DNA of 64,000 bases from an uncultured Clostridia bacterium (GTDB lineage Bacteria; Bacillota; Clostridia; TANB77; CAG-508): NCBI GenBank assembly GCA_928721565.1, contig OV788638.1:434001-498000 (forward strand), in the 5' to 3' direction. Position 1 is the stretch's first letter. Every line of letters begins with the position of its first letter. This document shows, one piece after another, positions 32,571-41,464 of the stretch. The notes under the pieces are model-generated. The model did no database searches, was not told the origin of the DNA, and saw nothing but the letters and a program-made list of their open reading frames with translations. The position numbers and the translations under genes were made by a program.

Positions 32571-32601
32571 GTCATCCTCCTAATTTCAGTATTACTATTT
32601 T

Positions 32602-32630
32602 AATATATCAAATTTTTTTGTAATTTTCAA
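32602..32630 (-). promoter_or_regulatory. Promoter of the LCP gene
   Basis: Minus strand TTGAAA (32625-32630), 17-base spacer, TATATT (32602-32607), about 30 bases before the ATG. Confidence 0.6.
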
Positions 32631-32707
32631 CAGTTATTCCATTTTTTTAATAATTTTCACATATTTTTCACATAACAAATTTCATTGAAAGCTCCTACTT
32701 GTTGAAA

Positions 32708-32741
32708 AAAGCAAAGATTTTTAATAAAATCTCTGCTTTCA
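32708..32741 (-). terminator. Terminator of the DUF5711-CvpA operon
   Basis: On the minus strand AAAGCAGAGATTTTA pairs, with one mismatch, with the following AAAATCTTTGCTTT and is followed by T-rich sequence, right after the CvpA stop. Confidence 0.65.
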
Positions 32742-32749
32742 TTATTTTT

Positions 32750-33391
32750 TTAGAATATCATATTTAATAATATATTGTTGTTATAAAAGAATTTTGTTAT
32801 ATATGAACTAGATATTATTTCTGATAATGTGCCTTTTCCAGATATCATAATTACTAAAAATACAATAGCTAATATTACATAAACTATTAATAGTCCTTTT
32901 ATTATTCCATATACTACTCCACCAACTTCATTAAATTGTTTTATTAATGGCAATGATGTTATTATATCAGATATAAATGTAAGTAATAAAAGAATTGCTC
33001 TTATTATTATAAATATAGCTAGTAGAACTACTATATTAGTAATCTTTACTGCCATTGTCCCTGCTGTTTCGTATACAATTTCATTTTGTGTTTTATTAGC
33101 TGTGTCTTTAGCATATTTTTCTAAATAATCTATAACGCCTACATACTTAGTTTCGCCACTATCTGTAGTGTCTGCTGAAAAGTTTTCAATTATTATATTT
33201 TCTATTTTCTTATCTATTCCTGTATTTTTTATTATTAAATTTGAAACTGGTTTATATAAAATTACAGATAATATTATAGCAACTAATACTGCTATTAGTC
33301 CAACAGCTAATTTTACTAACCCTTTTTTATAACATACAAAAATATTTAATGCAAATATTGCAACAATTATTATATCAAAAATTATTCCCAT
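32750..33391 (-). CDS. CvpA family membrane protein
   Basis: 213 residues with four hydrophobic helices: IFDIIIVAIFALNIFVCYKKG at the start, one near 28-47, one near 115-140 and one near 165-190. The opening and the GGVVYGIIKGLLIVYVILAI segment match CvpA proteins, membrane proteins named for colicin V production and linked to envelope homeostasis. The extracytoplasmic loop (about 50-105) is longer than in Escherichia coli CvpA. It follows the DUF5711 gene by 15 bases in an operon. Confidence 0.78.
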   Translation of the reverse strand: MGIIFDIIIVAIFALNIFVCYKKGLVKLAVGLIAVLVAIILSVILYKPVSNLIIKNTGIDKKIENIIIENFSADTTDSGETKYVGVIDYLEKYAKDTANKTQNEIVYETAGTMAVKITNIVVLLAIFIIIRAILLLLTFISDIITSLPLIKQFNEVGGVVYGIIKGLLIVYVILAIVFLVIMISGKGTLSEIISSSYITKFFYNNNILLNMIF

Positions 33392-33406
33392 GATTTTTAT
33401 CCTCTC

Positions 33407-34591
33407 TTAAAAATTTATTATTTGTATTCTATCTCTATATACAATTCCAACCACTCCATCTGTCATAACTATATCATTTATTTCAGAATCTGATATATAT
33501 TTTTTCAACAAAATACCATTTTTATCAATTATATGTAATTCTGTTCCAAAATTTATTGCCATCTTATTTGCTGATGTTTTTATTGATTTTGCTATATTGG
33601 TCGTTATATATTGCTTTTCTTTATGTGTTGATGGATCTATTATCTTTACAGTTGAATTTGCCGTATAATCTCCTGTTGATTCTTCCTCTATTAACGCAAT
33701 TCTATTACTTAATTCGATTGTTATAAATGATAGTCTGTTATCCTCAAAATTAATTAAATTATTGCTTTTTTGATCTTGTAATGATTCTATCTCATCACTA
33801 TACATACATATTAATTTATTTTGTTCCTGATATTCTATATTCATTATCATTTTATCTGTTGGTGCATTATATTTGTAAGTTATCGCTTCTGATGGATTTG
33901 TTTTTGCTAGTTCCATTGACACTATTTGTATACTTGATTGAATAAGGATTCCTGATAGGTCTATTTCTGCAATTGCTAAATATTTACCATCTTGTGATAT
34001 ACATACATCTGCAACCCTTGCAGATACTAAATTAGTTTTAAAAACTTCTTCTCCTGTTTTATCAAATACATCTACAACTGATTTATAACTTGTATTTGAT
34101 ATAACTATTGAAACATATCCACTATTACTTACATTTATTTGATTGATGTTCCCTTCTATTTCACTTTCAAATAGCTTTTCTTTACCACATATTAAATAAA
34201 ATTTTGAACCATCTTTTTCACTTATTGCCATATATCTTCCTGTAGTTGTAAATACCGCTTCATTTATGTCTAATTCTAGTTTTCCAACTTGCGTTCCTAC
34301 TTTATTATAAAACTCTAAGTTTTTCTTTCTAAATACACATATATATTTTTCATATGCATAAACTTGTGTATTGTCATCTCCATCTAATTCAATACTCTTT
34401 GCCTGCTTTTCAGTCACTTCTTTTTTCCATACATTATTATCAATCCATTGCCTAAATTTAATATTATTGTAATATACTATTATACAAGCAATTATTGATA
34501 GAAAAATAAGTAATACTATTATTAATATTGTTATCTTTAGAACTTTCCCTTTTCTATGATTCTTTAGCCCTTCAGCCCAAAAATCCTTCAT
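33407..34591 (-). CDS. DUF5711 family membrane-anchored beta-propeller-like protein
   Basis: 394 residues. After a cytoplasmic basic stretch there is one helix (ILIIVLLIFLSIIACIIVYY), then about 340 extracellular residues in repeated short beta strands of the sort YICVFRKKNLEFYN, GRYMAISEKDGS and GKYLAIAEIDLS, which look like propeller blades. The pattern matches DUF5711, a common but uncharacterised Clostridia family. Its pairing with CvpA in an operon suggests a joint envelope role. It has a good promoter at 34624-34651. Confidence 0.72.
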   Translation of the reverse strand: MKDFWAEGLKNHRKGKVLKITILIIVLLIFLSIIACIIVYYNNIKFRQWIDNNVWKKEVTEKQAKSIELDGDDNTQVYAYEKYICVFRKKNLEFYNKVGTQVGKLELDINEAVFTTTGRYMAISEKDGSKFYLICGKEKLFESEIEGNINQINVSNSGYVSIVISNTSYKSVVDVFDKTGEEVFKTNLVSARVADVCISQDGKYLAIAEIDLSGILIQSSIQIVSMELAKTNPSEAITYKYNAPTDKMIMNIEYQEQNKLICMYSDEIESLQDQKSNNLINFEDNRLSFITIELSNRIALIEEESTGDYTANSTVKIIDPSTHKEKQYITTNIAKSIKTSANKMAINFGTELHIIDKNGILLKKYISDSEINDIVMTDGVVGIVYRDRIQIINF

Positions 34592-34623
34592 TTTTTTCTC
34601 CTTATCTTTTGATATTTGCCTAT

Positions 34624-34651
34624 ATTATACCATAACACTAATTTTTTGCAA
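34624..34651 (-). promoter_or_regulatory. Promoter of the DUF5711-CvpA operon
   Basis: Minus strand TTGCAA (34646-34651), 16-base spacer, perfect TATAAT (34624-34629). Confidence 0.6.
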
Positions 34652-34701
34652 TACTTTTTAATATTAATATCCTTTCAAAATTTTGAGTGTTTTCTATAAA
34701 A

Positions 34702-35706
34702 TCATCTCTTTTTCATTATATAAAAAATTTGAATAATTCCAAGATAACCGAAAACTGGATATAAAAAATTAACTAATTTTGAAAATCCAATTTTAGAGAT
34801 TATCAAACTACTTATACACATAAATATAACAAGTTGTGGATAACCTTTACCGTTTGGGCACATATTTTGCAAAAATCCAATTCCAATAGAAATAGCTGTA
34901 GTAAAAATTGATGCTAATATTATAAATGCATACATTAATCTATATCTTCCAAAAAATCTTCTTATAACATATACAATTGGCATTTCTAATGATGATATTT
35001 CTACATCTGCTTTCATTAATAACATATATAACATTATTGATATTGTTGTCATTAAAATTCCACATAGTATAGATATATATTTTATACTACTTTGTTTTTT
35101 TATTTGTTTATTTATTGATATTAATGTAGGTATTAATAAAATTATATTATAACTGCAATATATAAAACTACTTATTAGCCACCCATTTTTCCATTCTAAT
35201 TCGTTAATTTCTGTATCAATTGTTACTAAATTGATTGCTCCTATTACAATAACAAAAATAACTAATAGTGGAACAATGATTTCGCTTACTTTAAGCACAC
35301 CTTTTACACTTGTAAAAAACACCAATGCTGTTAATACAGATAATATTATACTTCCTATAATATTGTTTATACCTAGCTCTTGTTCAAAATATGCTCCAAA
35401 TCCAGCAATCATTATGTAAAAAGTAACTAATAATAAAATATTTAATATAATATTTATTATTTTAGTAATTTTAGGTCTTTTTATAAATATTCTCAAAAAC
35501 TCGTCATAATTGTTTATATCATTTTCACATATTATTTTTAGACTTTTATAAATAATTATACTTATTAGTCCACATGTTATTAGTATCCCCAAAAGTCCTA
35601 CTATTCCATATGAATAAAAAAAAGAATAAATTTCTTGCCCTGATGCAAATCCAGCTCCAATCAATGCACCAATTATAACTAATGTAATTGTAAATACTTC
35701 TTTCAT
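34702..35706 (-). CDS. YkvI-like membrane transporter
   Basis: 334 residues from the ATG at 35706, with GAGGTG upstream. About ten hydrophobic helices fill the chain. The start (TITLVIIGALIGAGFASGQEIYSFF) has the unwound-helix GAGFASG motif seen in YkvI and in LeuT-fold amino-acid/spore-germinant transporters. YkvI proteins are uncharacterised members of that superfamily. A branched amino-acid or small-solute substrate is possible but not shown. It is a single gene between the Gld-like system and the DUF5711 operon. Confidence 0.78.
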   Translation of the reverse strand: MKEVFTITLVIIGALIGAGFASGQEIYSFFYSYGIVGLLGILITCGLISIIIYKSLKIICENDINNYDEFLRIFIKRPKITKIINIILNILLLVTFYIMIAGFGAYFEQELGINNIIGSIILSVLTALVFFTSVKGVLKVSEIIVPLLVIFVIVIGAINLVTIDTEINELEWKNGWLISSFIYCSYNIILLIPTLISINKQIKKQSSIKYISILCGILMTTISIMLYMLLMKADVEISSLEMPIVYVIRRFFGRYRLMYAFIILASIFTTAISIGIGFLQNMCPNGKGYPQLVIFMCISSLIISKIGFSKLVNFLYPVFGYLGIIQIFYIMKKR

Positions 35707-35769
35707 AAACACCTCTTGTATAAGTATATTAATATATACTTACATTTAGAAGAATAATAACAACAAATA

Positions 35770-35790
35770 AGAGTGCCTCTCTGGCACTCT
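35770..35790 (-). terminator. Terminator of the Gld-like ABC operon
   Basis: AGAGTGCC (35770-35777) and GGCACTCT (35783-35790) pair around five bases; on the minus strand TATTTGTTGTT follows, just after the stop at 35803. Confidence 0.7.
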
Positions 35791-35802
35791 ATTATTTTCG
35801 TT

Positions 35803-37302
35803 TTATACTTTTCTTCTTCTAAATATCCATACTGCTATTCCTATAAATATGATAACCATAGGTACAGTAAATATAATTGTTTTTATTATAACATCTTCTT
35901 GATCTGAAACTGTATATGTCTCTGATTCATTTGTTTTTCTTACAACTATAGTATCTTCTCTTGCTGTTAAATGTGAAATTGAATTTAATACTACATCTTT
36001 ATTATTATATAATTCAGAAGCATAAGTATAATATTGTGAATTAATTGATACTTGTATATCTGATGCAAACAACTCGTTTGAATATATTATTAATTGTGAT
36101 GTTTTATCATCTGAAATTGTTTTCTTTGCATATGCTCCTATAACAGCACTTCCTTCTTCTCCATCTGCATCTGTTCTTGATGATGATTTAGCATTAAAGT
36201 CTGTTCTTACAAAAGCAGTGTCTCCTGTTGATGCTATTGTCTCATGTGTTACACCTAATTCTTTTAATTTATCATCATCTGCAAAATCAATTTTTCCTGC
36301 ATTAATTGCACACATTTTTATTTTCATATCTAATTTGTTCATAAAGCTTGCACTAACATCTTCTATTATTGTATTAGGAGAATTCTGTAAACTTTTTGAA
36401 CCTTCTTGTTCTAAAATTGCTCCATATTCTATAGATACTCCGTATTGATCTAATATTTTGTTAAAGTTTGGTGTTTCTATATTCAACATGTTTTGAGATG
36501 TAAGCATTAATATTTTTCCACCATTATTAATGTAGTCTAATATTGTATTAGATTCTAATTCTGTTAAATCTTGTGCTAATGTTGTAATTATTAAACAATC
36601 ACAATCTGAAGGTATTTCACCTTGTGTTAATATATCTAAATAATCAACATCATTTGATTCGTCTTTTAGCTCTGTTATTACACTTGACAATGCTTTTTCT
36701 GTATCATAATAAGTTTTTCCTGAAAGTATATAAATATGTGGTTTTTGATCTACTGTTACTTCTACTATTGCATTTGTCATTGCTTCTTCTGTTTTATCAA
36801 TTTGCTTATATGTTGAATAATCATATGTGTACAAATCACTTATTGATAATGTTTTTTCTTTATCACCTGATTTTATTACAATTAAATTTCCTGATGCTTC
36901 AAGATTGTATTTTGTCTGTAAATCAACTCTTGATGATAAATCATCTATTGTTTCAACATTTATCTTTTTGTTTATTGCTTGATATTTATCAGCATATTCT
37001 CCAACATAATTATAACTGTTCATATTTATTAATTCAATTGTTACATCTTTATCTATATTTTTGATTTTATTTTTTGATTCATCTGATAAAGAATACAATT
37101 TCTTTTCTGTACAATCAATATCTTCTATCTTTAATTTTGATACTCCCCAATTTATTAATACATAACATGCAATTACTATTGCCACTAAAAGAAGAGTTGT
37201 TGTACCTTTTAATAACCATTTATTTTTTAAAATTTCAAAAAACTTATTTGGCTTTTTAACTTTTTTTGCTTTAACGCTTTTTTGTTTTTTCTCTTTTTTC
37301 AC
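35803..37302 (-). CDS. GldG-like substrate-binding/accessory protein of an ABC transporter
   Basis: 499 residues, starting with GTG at 37300-37302 behind GGAGAGGG. A basic N terminus and one helix (TTLLLVAIVIACYVLINWG) lead to an extracellular part that begins CTEKKLYSLSDESKNKIKNI, characteristic of GldG/'ABC-type uncharacterised transport' proteins. A C-terminal helix (IIFTVPMVIIFIGIAVWIF) closes it. The middle holds an intact DUF4350-like Rossmann segment (CDCLIITTLAQDLTELES). It is the last gene of a three-gene ABC operon; in bacteria without gliding the system's cargo is unknown. Confidence 0.8.
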   Translation of the reverse strand: MKKEKKQKSVKAKKVKKPNKFFEILKNKWLLKGTTTLLLVAIVIACYVLINWGVSKLKIEDIDCTEKKLYSLSDESKNKIKNIDKDVTIELINMNSYNYVGEYADKYQAINKKINVETIDDLSSRVDLQTKYNLEASGNLIVIKSGDKEKTLSISDLYTYDYSTYKQIDKTEEAMTNAIVEVTVDQKPHIYILSGKTYYDTEKALSSVITELKDESNDVDYLDILTQGEIPSDCDCLIITTLAQDLTELESNTILDYINNGGKILMLTSQNMLNIETPNFNKILDQYGVSIEYGAILEQEGSKSLQNSPNTIIEDVSASFMNKLDMKIKMCAINAGKIDFADDDKLKELGVTHETIASTGDTAFVRTDFNAKSSSRTDADGEEGSAVIGAYAKKTISDDKTSQLIIYSNELFASDIQVSINSQYYTYASELYNNKDVVLNSISHLTAREDTIVVRKTNESETYTVSDQEDVIIKTIIFTVPMVIIFIGIAVWIFRRRKV

Positions 37303-37319
37303 GTTTTTCCCTCTCCTAT

Positions 37320-38003
37320 CTATTTTACTAATTTTCTTCTTTGCATAACAATTATAGTAAATGATATAAACATTGCCATAAGTGTTAAAGGTCCTACCAC
37401 TTCATCTAATGAAATTACACCTGTTGGAAATTTTTGAAAATAACTCATAATTGATATTTCTGGTAAGCCAATATTTAAATCTGATGTAAATAGTGTTATT
37501 ATCAAAAATGCAATTGTTATAATTCCAGCTATTATTTGATTTTCTGTTATGCTTGAAGCAAACATTCCTACTGAAATTGCAGCAGCACTAATTAGCAAAA
37601 ATCCTAACATTGTAACTAATAGTACAAGTATGTTTGGATGTCCAAAATAACATACTATTCCAAAATACATAAATGATATTAATAATGCTATAAATATTAC
37701 AGCCATTGCAGCCAAGAATTTTCCAAATACAACTCCTGGAATTCCTACTTGTGAAGTTAATATTAATTGTTCTGTCCCGTTCTTTCTTTCTTCTGCAAAC
37801 ATTCTCATTGTTAAAATTGGTACTGTTATTATTAATCCATATAAAGCTACATAGAAATATAAACTTCCTAAGTCTATGCTTCCAGACCCAACTGCTGTTA
37901 AGTAGAAAAATACACTACATACTAATAACAATATTCCAATTACTACATATCCTATTGGAGATAAAAAGTAGCTCTTTAGCTCTTTTTTAAACACTGCCCA
38001 CAT
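37320..38003 (-). CDS. ABC-2 type permease, GldF-like
   Basis: 227 residues with six hydrophobic helices. The start MWAVFKKELKSYFLSPIGYVVI and RMFAEERKNGTEQLILTSQV are hallmarks of ABC-2 permeases of the Gld/NosY type, including the cytoplasmic coupling segment. Its ATG overlaps the ATPase stop codon (TAATG) and the GldG-like gene starts 17 bases after its end, so the three proteins are made together as one complex. Confidence 0.88.
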   Translation of the reverse strand: MWAVFKKELKSYFLSPIGYVVIGILLLVCSVFFYLTAVGSGSIDLGSLYFYVALYGLIITVPILTMRMFAEERKNGTEQLILTSQVGIPGVVFGKFLAAMAVIFIALLISFMYFGIVCYFGHPNILVLLVTMLGFLLISAAAISVGMFASSITENQIIAGIITIAFLIITLFTSDLNIGLPEISIMSYFQKFPTGVISLDEVVGPLTLMAMFISFTIIVMQRRKLVK

Positions 38004-39160
38004 TATTCTTGTCCCCCTTCTTCTGTTTTATTTCCCTCTTTTTCTTGAATCTCTTCAGCTTTTTCAGCTTTCTCTTCTGTCTTTTCTTCAGTTTCTTCGG
38101 TCTTTTCTTCTGTATTTTCCTTAGTTTCTTCAGCTTTCTCTTCTGTTTTTTCTTCAGTCTCTTCGGCCTTCTCTTCTGTTTTTTCTTCAGTTTCTTCAGC
38201 TTTCTCCTCTGGAATTTGTACTTCATTTTTAGAATCAATCAATTGCATAAATGCATCCTCTAAAGTAACATCAGACTTCTTCATCTCGAATATTGTAATG
38301 CCCTCTTTAGCAAAAGTTTCAAATATACTCTTTCTTAAATCTACATCTGAATCAGCAGTTAACTTATATTTTTTAGTTTTATCATCATTTTCTGTAACTA
38401 ATTTAATTTCTTGTATTTCTGGTAATTTTTCTTGTATTGTATCCATCTTATTATCTACATCTTCAACAGTCACATATATTGAATTGTCTTTAACAACCTT
38501 TTTCTCTAAATTTTCAGGTGTATCTACAGCGATAATTTTGCCTTTATTTATAATTATAACTCTATTACAAATTTGACTAACTTCTGATAAAATATGAGAA
38601 CTTAATATTACTGTATGATCTTTTCCTAATTTTTTTATTAAAGCTCTTATTTCCGTAACTTGTTTTGGATCTAAACCAACTGTAGGTTCATCAAGAATAA
38701 TTACTTTTGGATTACTTACTAAGGCTCCTGCCATACTCACTCTTTGTTTATATCCTCTTGAAAGGTTTCTCGTTAGTTTATTTTGTACATCTTGCAATCC
38801 TGTCTCTTCAATTGCCTTTTGCACTTTATCTTTCTTTTCTTTTTTAGGTACACCCTTTAGTTCTGCCATATAAGTTACAAACTCTTTAACAGTTAAATCA
38901 CTATATAATGGTACTCCTTCTGGCATATATCCAATTTGTCTTTTAGCTTTTCTAGGTTTTTTTGAAATATCATAACCATCAACAATTATTCTTCCTGATG
39001 TTGGCTCAATAAAGCCTGTTATCATATTCATAGTTGTACTTTTACCAGCACCATTTGGTCCTAAAAAGCCTACAATTTCTCCTTCATCAATTTCAAAATT
39101 GATATTGTCTACGGCTATAAAGCTTCCGTACTTTTTTGTAATGTTTTCAACTTGAATCAC
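38003..39160 (-). CDS. ABC transporter ATPase, GldA-like, with acidic repeat tail
   Basis: 385 residues from a GTG at 39158-39160, chosen because GAGGAGG lies nine bases upstream; the longer ATG frame would put that site inside the gene. Walker A is GPNGAGKST, the signature NLSRGYKQRVSMA and Walker B VIILDEPTVGLD. The core and a DUF4162-like C-terminal region end near residue 315. After that comes about 70 residues made almost wholly of TEEKAEE-type repeats, ending EEGGQE. It belongs with the permease and GldG-like protein. The tail is highly charged and unlike normal ABC ATPases. Confidence 0.88.
   Translation of the reverse strand: MIQVENITKKYGSFIAVDNINFEIDEGEIVGFLGPNGAGKSTTMNMITGFIEPTSGRIIVDGYDISKKPRKAKRQIGYMPEGVPLYSDLTVKEFVTYMAELKGVPKKEKKDKVQKAIEETGLQDVQNKLTRNLSRGYKQRVSMAGALVSNPKVIILDEPTVGLDPKQVTEIRALIKKLGKDHTVILSSHILSEVSQICNRVIIINKGKIIAVDTPENLEKKVVKDNSIYVTVEDVDNKMDTIQEKLPEIQEIKLVTENDDKTKKYKLTADSDVDLRKSIFETFAKEGITIFEMKKSDVTLEDAFMQLIDSKNEVQIPEEKAEETEEKTEEKAEETEEKTEEKAEETKENTEEKTEETEEKTEEKAEKAEEIQEKEGNKTEEGGQE
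38030..38215 (-). repeat. Glu/Lys/Thr coding repeats in the GldA-like tail
   Basis: Near-identical 12-to-36-base units encode alternating EEKAEET and EEKTEEK blocks. On the plus strand they appear as repeated CTTCTGT/CTTCAGT. Such arrays change length easily by slippage. Confidence 0.75.
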
Positions 39161-39281
39161 GAATTTTCTCCTCCTCATTTTTTGTTCTGTGCTCATATTA
39201 CCATTTTCTTTGATTTTTGTAAAGTTTTTTCACTTAATTTTCACAATTGCTCACTTGGGACCAGTTCATTAGGTGTCATCA

Positions 39282-39368
39282 GGGACCGGTTCTTAAATGT
39301 GCAAAACATAAAAAAAGCTAGCATTTACGCTAGCTTTAAAACAATTGGTTCATTTAAGAACCGGTCCC
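39282..39368. repeat. Dispersed palindromic repeat, copy 1, flanking a terminator
   Basis: GGGACCGGTTCTTAAATG (39282-39299) is inverted as CATTTAAGAACCGGTCCC (39351-39368). A degenerate copy lies at about 39257. Between the arms a separate hairpin, AAAGCTAGC (39314-39322) with GCTAGCTTT (39329-39337), is followed on the minus strand by a run of T and should terminate the ABC-F gene. Confidence 0.8.
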
Positions 39369-39382
39369 TAATGACCTGGCCA

Positions 39383-40963
39383 CTATTCTATTCCTAAATA
39401 TTCATTATAAGTAACTTCTCTATCAATAACTTTATCTGCTTTAATATCAATAATTCTATTTGCAACTGTTTGTGTAAGTTGATGGTCATGTGATGTAAAT
39501 AATATATTTCCTTTAAATTTGCACATTCCATCATTTACAGATGTTATGCTCTCCATATCTAAATGGTTTGTTGGTTCATCAAATATCAAGAAATTTGCTC
39601 CTGATAACATCATTTTTGCTAATACACATCTAACTTTTTCTCCTCCTGATATTACTCTTGCACCTTTTAGTGCTTCATCTCCTGAGAATAACATTCTTCC
39701 TAAAAATCCTCTTACATATGTCTCGTCTGGATCTTTTGAATATTTTCTTAACCATTCTGTTAAGTTCTCGTCTGTGTCAAATAAGTAATTATTGTCTTTT
39801 GGAAAATAGCTTTGAGTTATTGTTGTTCCCCAAATAATTTTTCCTTCGTCTGGTTCTATTTCTCCAGCTATTATTTGAAATAATACTGTTTTAGCATTTT
39901 CATTGTCTGCCAAAAATGCAATTTTATCTCCAGATTTTACTGTAAATGAAATATTGTCCAATATTTTTTCACCATTTATTGTTTTTGAAACATTTTTAAC
40001 TTGTAATATTTCTTTTCCTGGTTCTCTGTCTGGTTTAAAGTCAACATATGGATATTTTCTATTTGATGGCTTTATTTCGTCTAATTCAATTTTCTCTAAT
40101 GTTTTCTTTCTTGATGTTGCTTGTTTTGATTTTGAAGCATTAGCACTAAATCTTGCAATAAAGTCTTGTAATTCTTTTATTTTTTCTTCTTTCTTTTTGT
40201 TTTGTTCTTTCATTTGCTTTAATGCTAATTGACTTGATTCATACCAGAAATCATAATTTCCTGGATATACCTTGATTTTTCCAAAGTCAACATCTGCTAT
40301 ATGTGTACATACTTTATTTAGAAAATATCTATCATGTGATACTACTATTACTGTGTTTTCAAAATTTATTAAAAATTCTTGTAACCAATTTATGCTTTTT
40401 AAATCTAAGTCGTTTGTAGGTTCGTCCAATAATAATACATCTGGATTTCCGAACAATGCTTGTGCTAATAATACTTTTACTTTATCTCTTGCTTCTAATT
40501 CACTCATTAACTTATAATGATTTTCTGGTACAATTCCCAAATCATTTAATAACATTGCTGCATCTGATTCTGAATTCCAGCCATCTAGTTCTGCAAATCT
40601 TTCTTCTAATTTTGCAGCTTTCATTCCATCTTCTTCTGAAAAGTCTGGTTTCATATATATTGCTTCTTTTTCTTTCATGATGTCATATAATTCTTTGTTT
40701 CCCATAATTACGGTATCTATTACAGTATATTCCTCATAAGCAAAGTGGTCTTGTTTTAATATTGATAATCTTTCTCCTTTTTCTAATGACACTTCTCCTT
40801 TGCTTGGTTCTAATTCTCCTGATAAAACTTTTAAAAATGTTGACTTTCCTGCTCCGTTTGCTCCTATTATTCCATAACAGTTTCCTTTTCCAAATTTGAT
40901 ATTTACATCTTCAAATAAAACTCTTTTTCCAAATCTTACGGTTACTCCATTTGCTGTTAACAT
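39383..40963 (-). CDS. ABC-F family ATPase (YbiT-like)
   Basis: 526 residues with two ABC cassettes and no membrane helices. Cassette 1 has GANGAGKST and LLLDEPTNDLD but MSELEARDKVKVLL where the LSGGQ signature usually stands; cassette 2 has an altered P-loop LADNENAKT and signature ISGGEKVR with FLIFDEPTNHLD. The weak first signature and weak second P-loop are as in YbiT/YdiF-type ABC-F proteins. The P-site linker (about 240-290) is rich in Lys and Glu. ABC-F proteins bind the ribosomal E site and adjust translation. A housekeeping factor is more likely than an antibiotic-resistance protein. Own promoter at 41027-41055. Confidence 0.85.
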   Translation of the reverse strand: MLTANGVTVRFGKRVLFEDVNIKFGKGNCYGIIGANGAGKSTFLKVLSGELEPSKGEVSLEKGERLSILKQDHFAYEEYTVIDTVIMGNKELYDIMKEKEAIYMKPDFSEEDGMKAAKLEERFAELDGWNSESDAAMLLNDLGIVPENHYKLMSELEARDKVKVLLAQALFGNPDVLLLDEPTNDLDLKSINWLQEFLINFENTVIVVSHDRYFLNKVCTHIADVDFGKIKVYPGNYDFWYESSQLALKQMKEQNKKKEEKIKELQDFIARFSANASKSKQATSRKKTLEKIELDEIKPSNRKYPYVDFKPDREPGKEILQVKNVSKTINGEKILDNISFTVKSGDKIAFLADNENAKTVLFQIIAGEIEPDEGKIIWGTTITQSYFPKDNNYLFDTDENLTEWLRKYSKDPDETYVRGFLGRMLFSGDEALKGARVISGGEKVRCVLAKMMLSGANFLIFDEPTNHLDMESITSVNDGMCKFKGNILFTSHDHQLTQTVANRIIDIKADKVIDREVTYNEYLGIE

Positions 40964-41026
40964 TTTAACCTTCCTTTCTATGGCTCTTTGCGTATAATCA
41001 AGCCATTCTCCTTCATTTGCCTATAT

Positions 41027-41055
41027 ACTATAACATATTTTAGTAAATTTTTCAA
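41027..41055 (-). promoter_or_regulatory. Promoter of the ABC-F gene
   Basis: Minus strand TTGAAA (41050-41055), 17-base spacer, TATAGT (41027-41032). Confidence 0.55.
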
Positions 41056-41062
41056 GTATATC

Positions 41063-41091
41063 TTGACATTTGCAGCTTTTGGTATTATAAT
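41063..41091 (+). promoter_or_regulatory. Promoter of tRNA-Lys(CTT)
   Basis: Consensus TTGACA (41063-41068) and TATAAT (41086-41091) with exactly 17 bases between, 11 bases before the tRNA. Confidence 0.8.
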
Positions 41092-41102
41092 AATTTTGTT
41101 AT

Positions 41103-41178
41103 GCACCATTAGCTCAGCTGGTAGAGCAACAGACTCTTAATCTGGCGGTCCTCGGTTCGATTCCGAGATGGTGCACCA
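41103..41178 (+). tRNA. tRNA-Lys (CTT)
   Basis: A full cloverleaf: acceptor GCACCAT with ATGGTGC, D-arm AGCTCAGCTGGTAGAGC, anticodon loop CTCTTAA (CTT), T-arm with GGTTCGATTCC, discriminator A and encoded CCA. Confidence 0.95.
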
Positions 41179-41263
41179 ATCTTAGAAATATCAATGCCTT
41201 TATGGTATTGGTATTTTTTATTTTATAAAAACCTCTAGACAATTTGATGATTAGACAAAAAAT

Positions 41264-41290
41264 AATCCCTAGACTTGCACTCTAGGGATT
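41264..41290. terminator. Terminator after tRNA-Lys
   Basis: AATCCCTAGA (41264-41273) pairs with TCTAGGGATT (41281-41290) around seven bases and is followed by five more T. The remaining stretch to 41424 is AT-rich with nothing recognisable. Confidence 0.75.
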
Positions 41291-41424
41291 TTTTGTGAAT
41301 CTACACAAATGAATTTCTTAAATTACTAGCTTAAGCTATATTAATTATAATACTTTTTAGCATCATAATCAATACCTTACTTATTTTATTCTAAAATTTT
41401 TAAAACTATTCATTTACAAGACAA

Positions 41425-41446
41425 AGAGGACTCGACCGAGTCCTCT
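41425..41446 (-). terminator. Terminator of the 3074-residue surface-protein gene
   Basis: AGAGGACTCG and CGAGTCCTCT form a 10-bp GC-rich stem with a two-base gap, just after the stop at 41465; the following minus strand is moderately T-rich. Confidence 0.7.
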
Positions 41447-41464
41447 GAATTAAAATTTATCCTA

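Noticed and set aside
39383..40963. ABC-F antibiotic resistance protein
   Set aside because: The altered first signature and overall layout match housekeeping YbiT-like proteins, and no leader-peptide attenuator is seen upstream.
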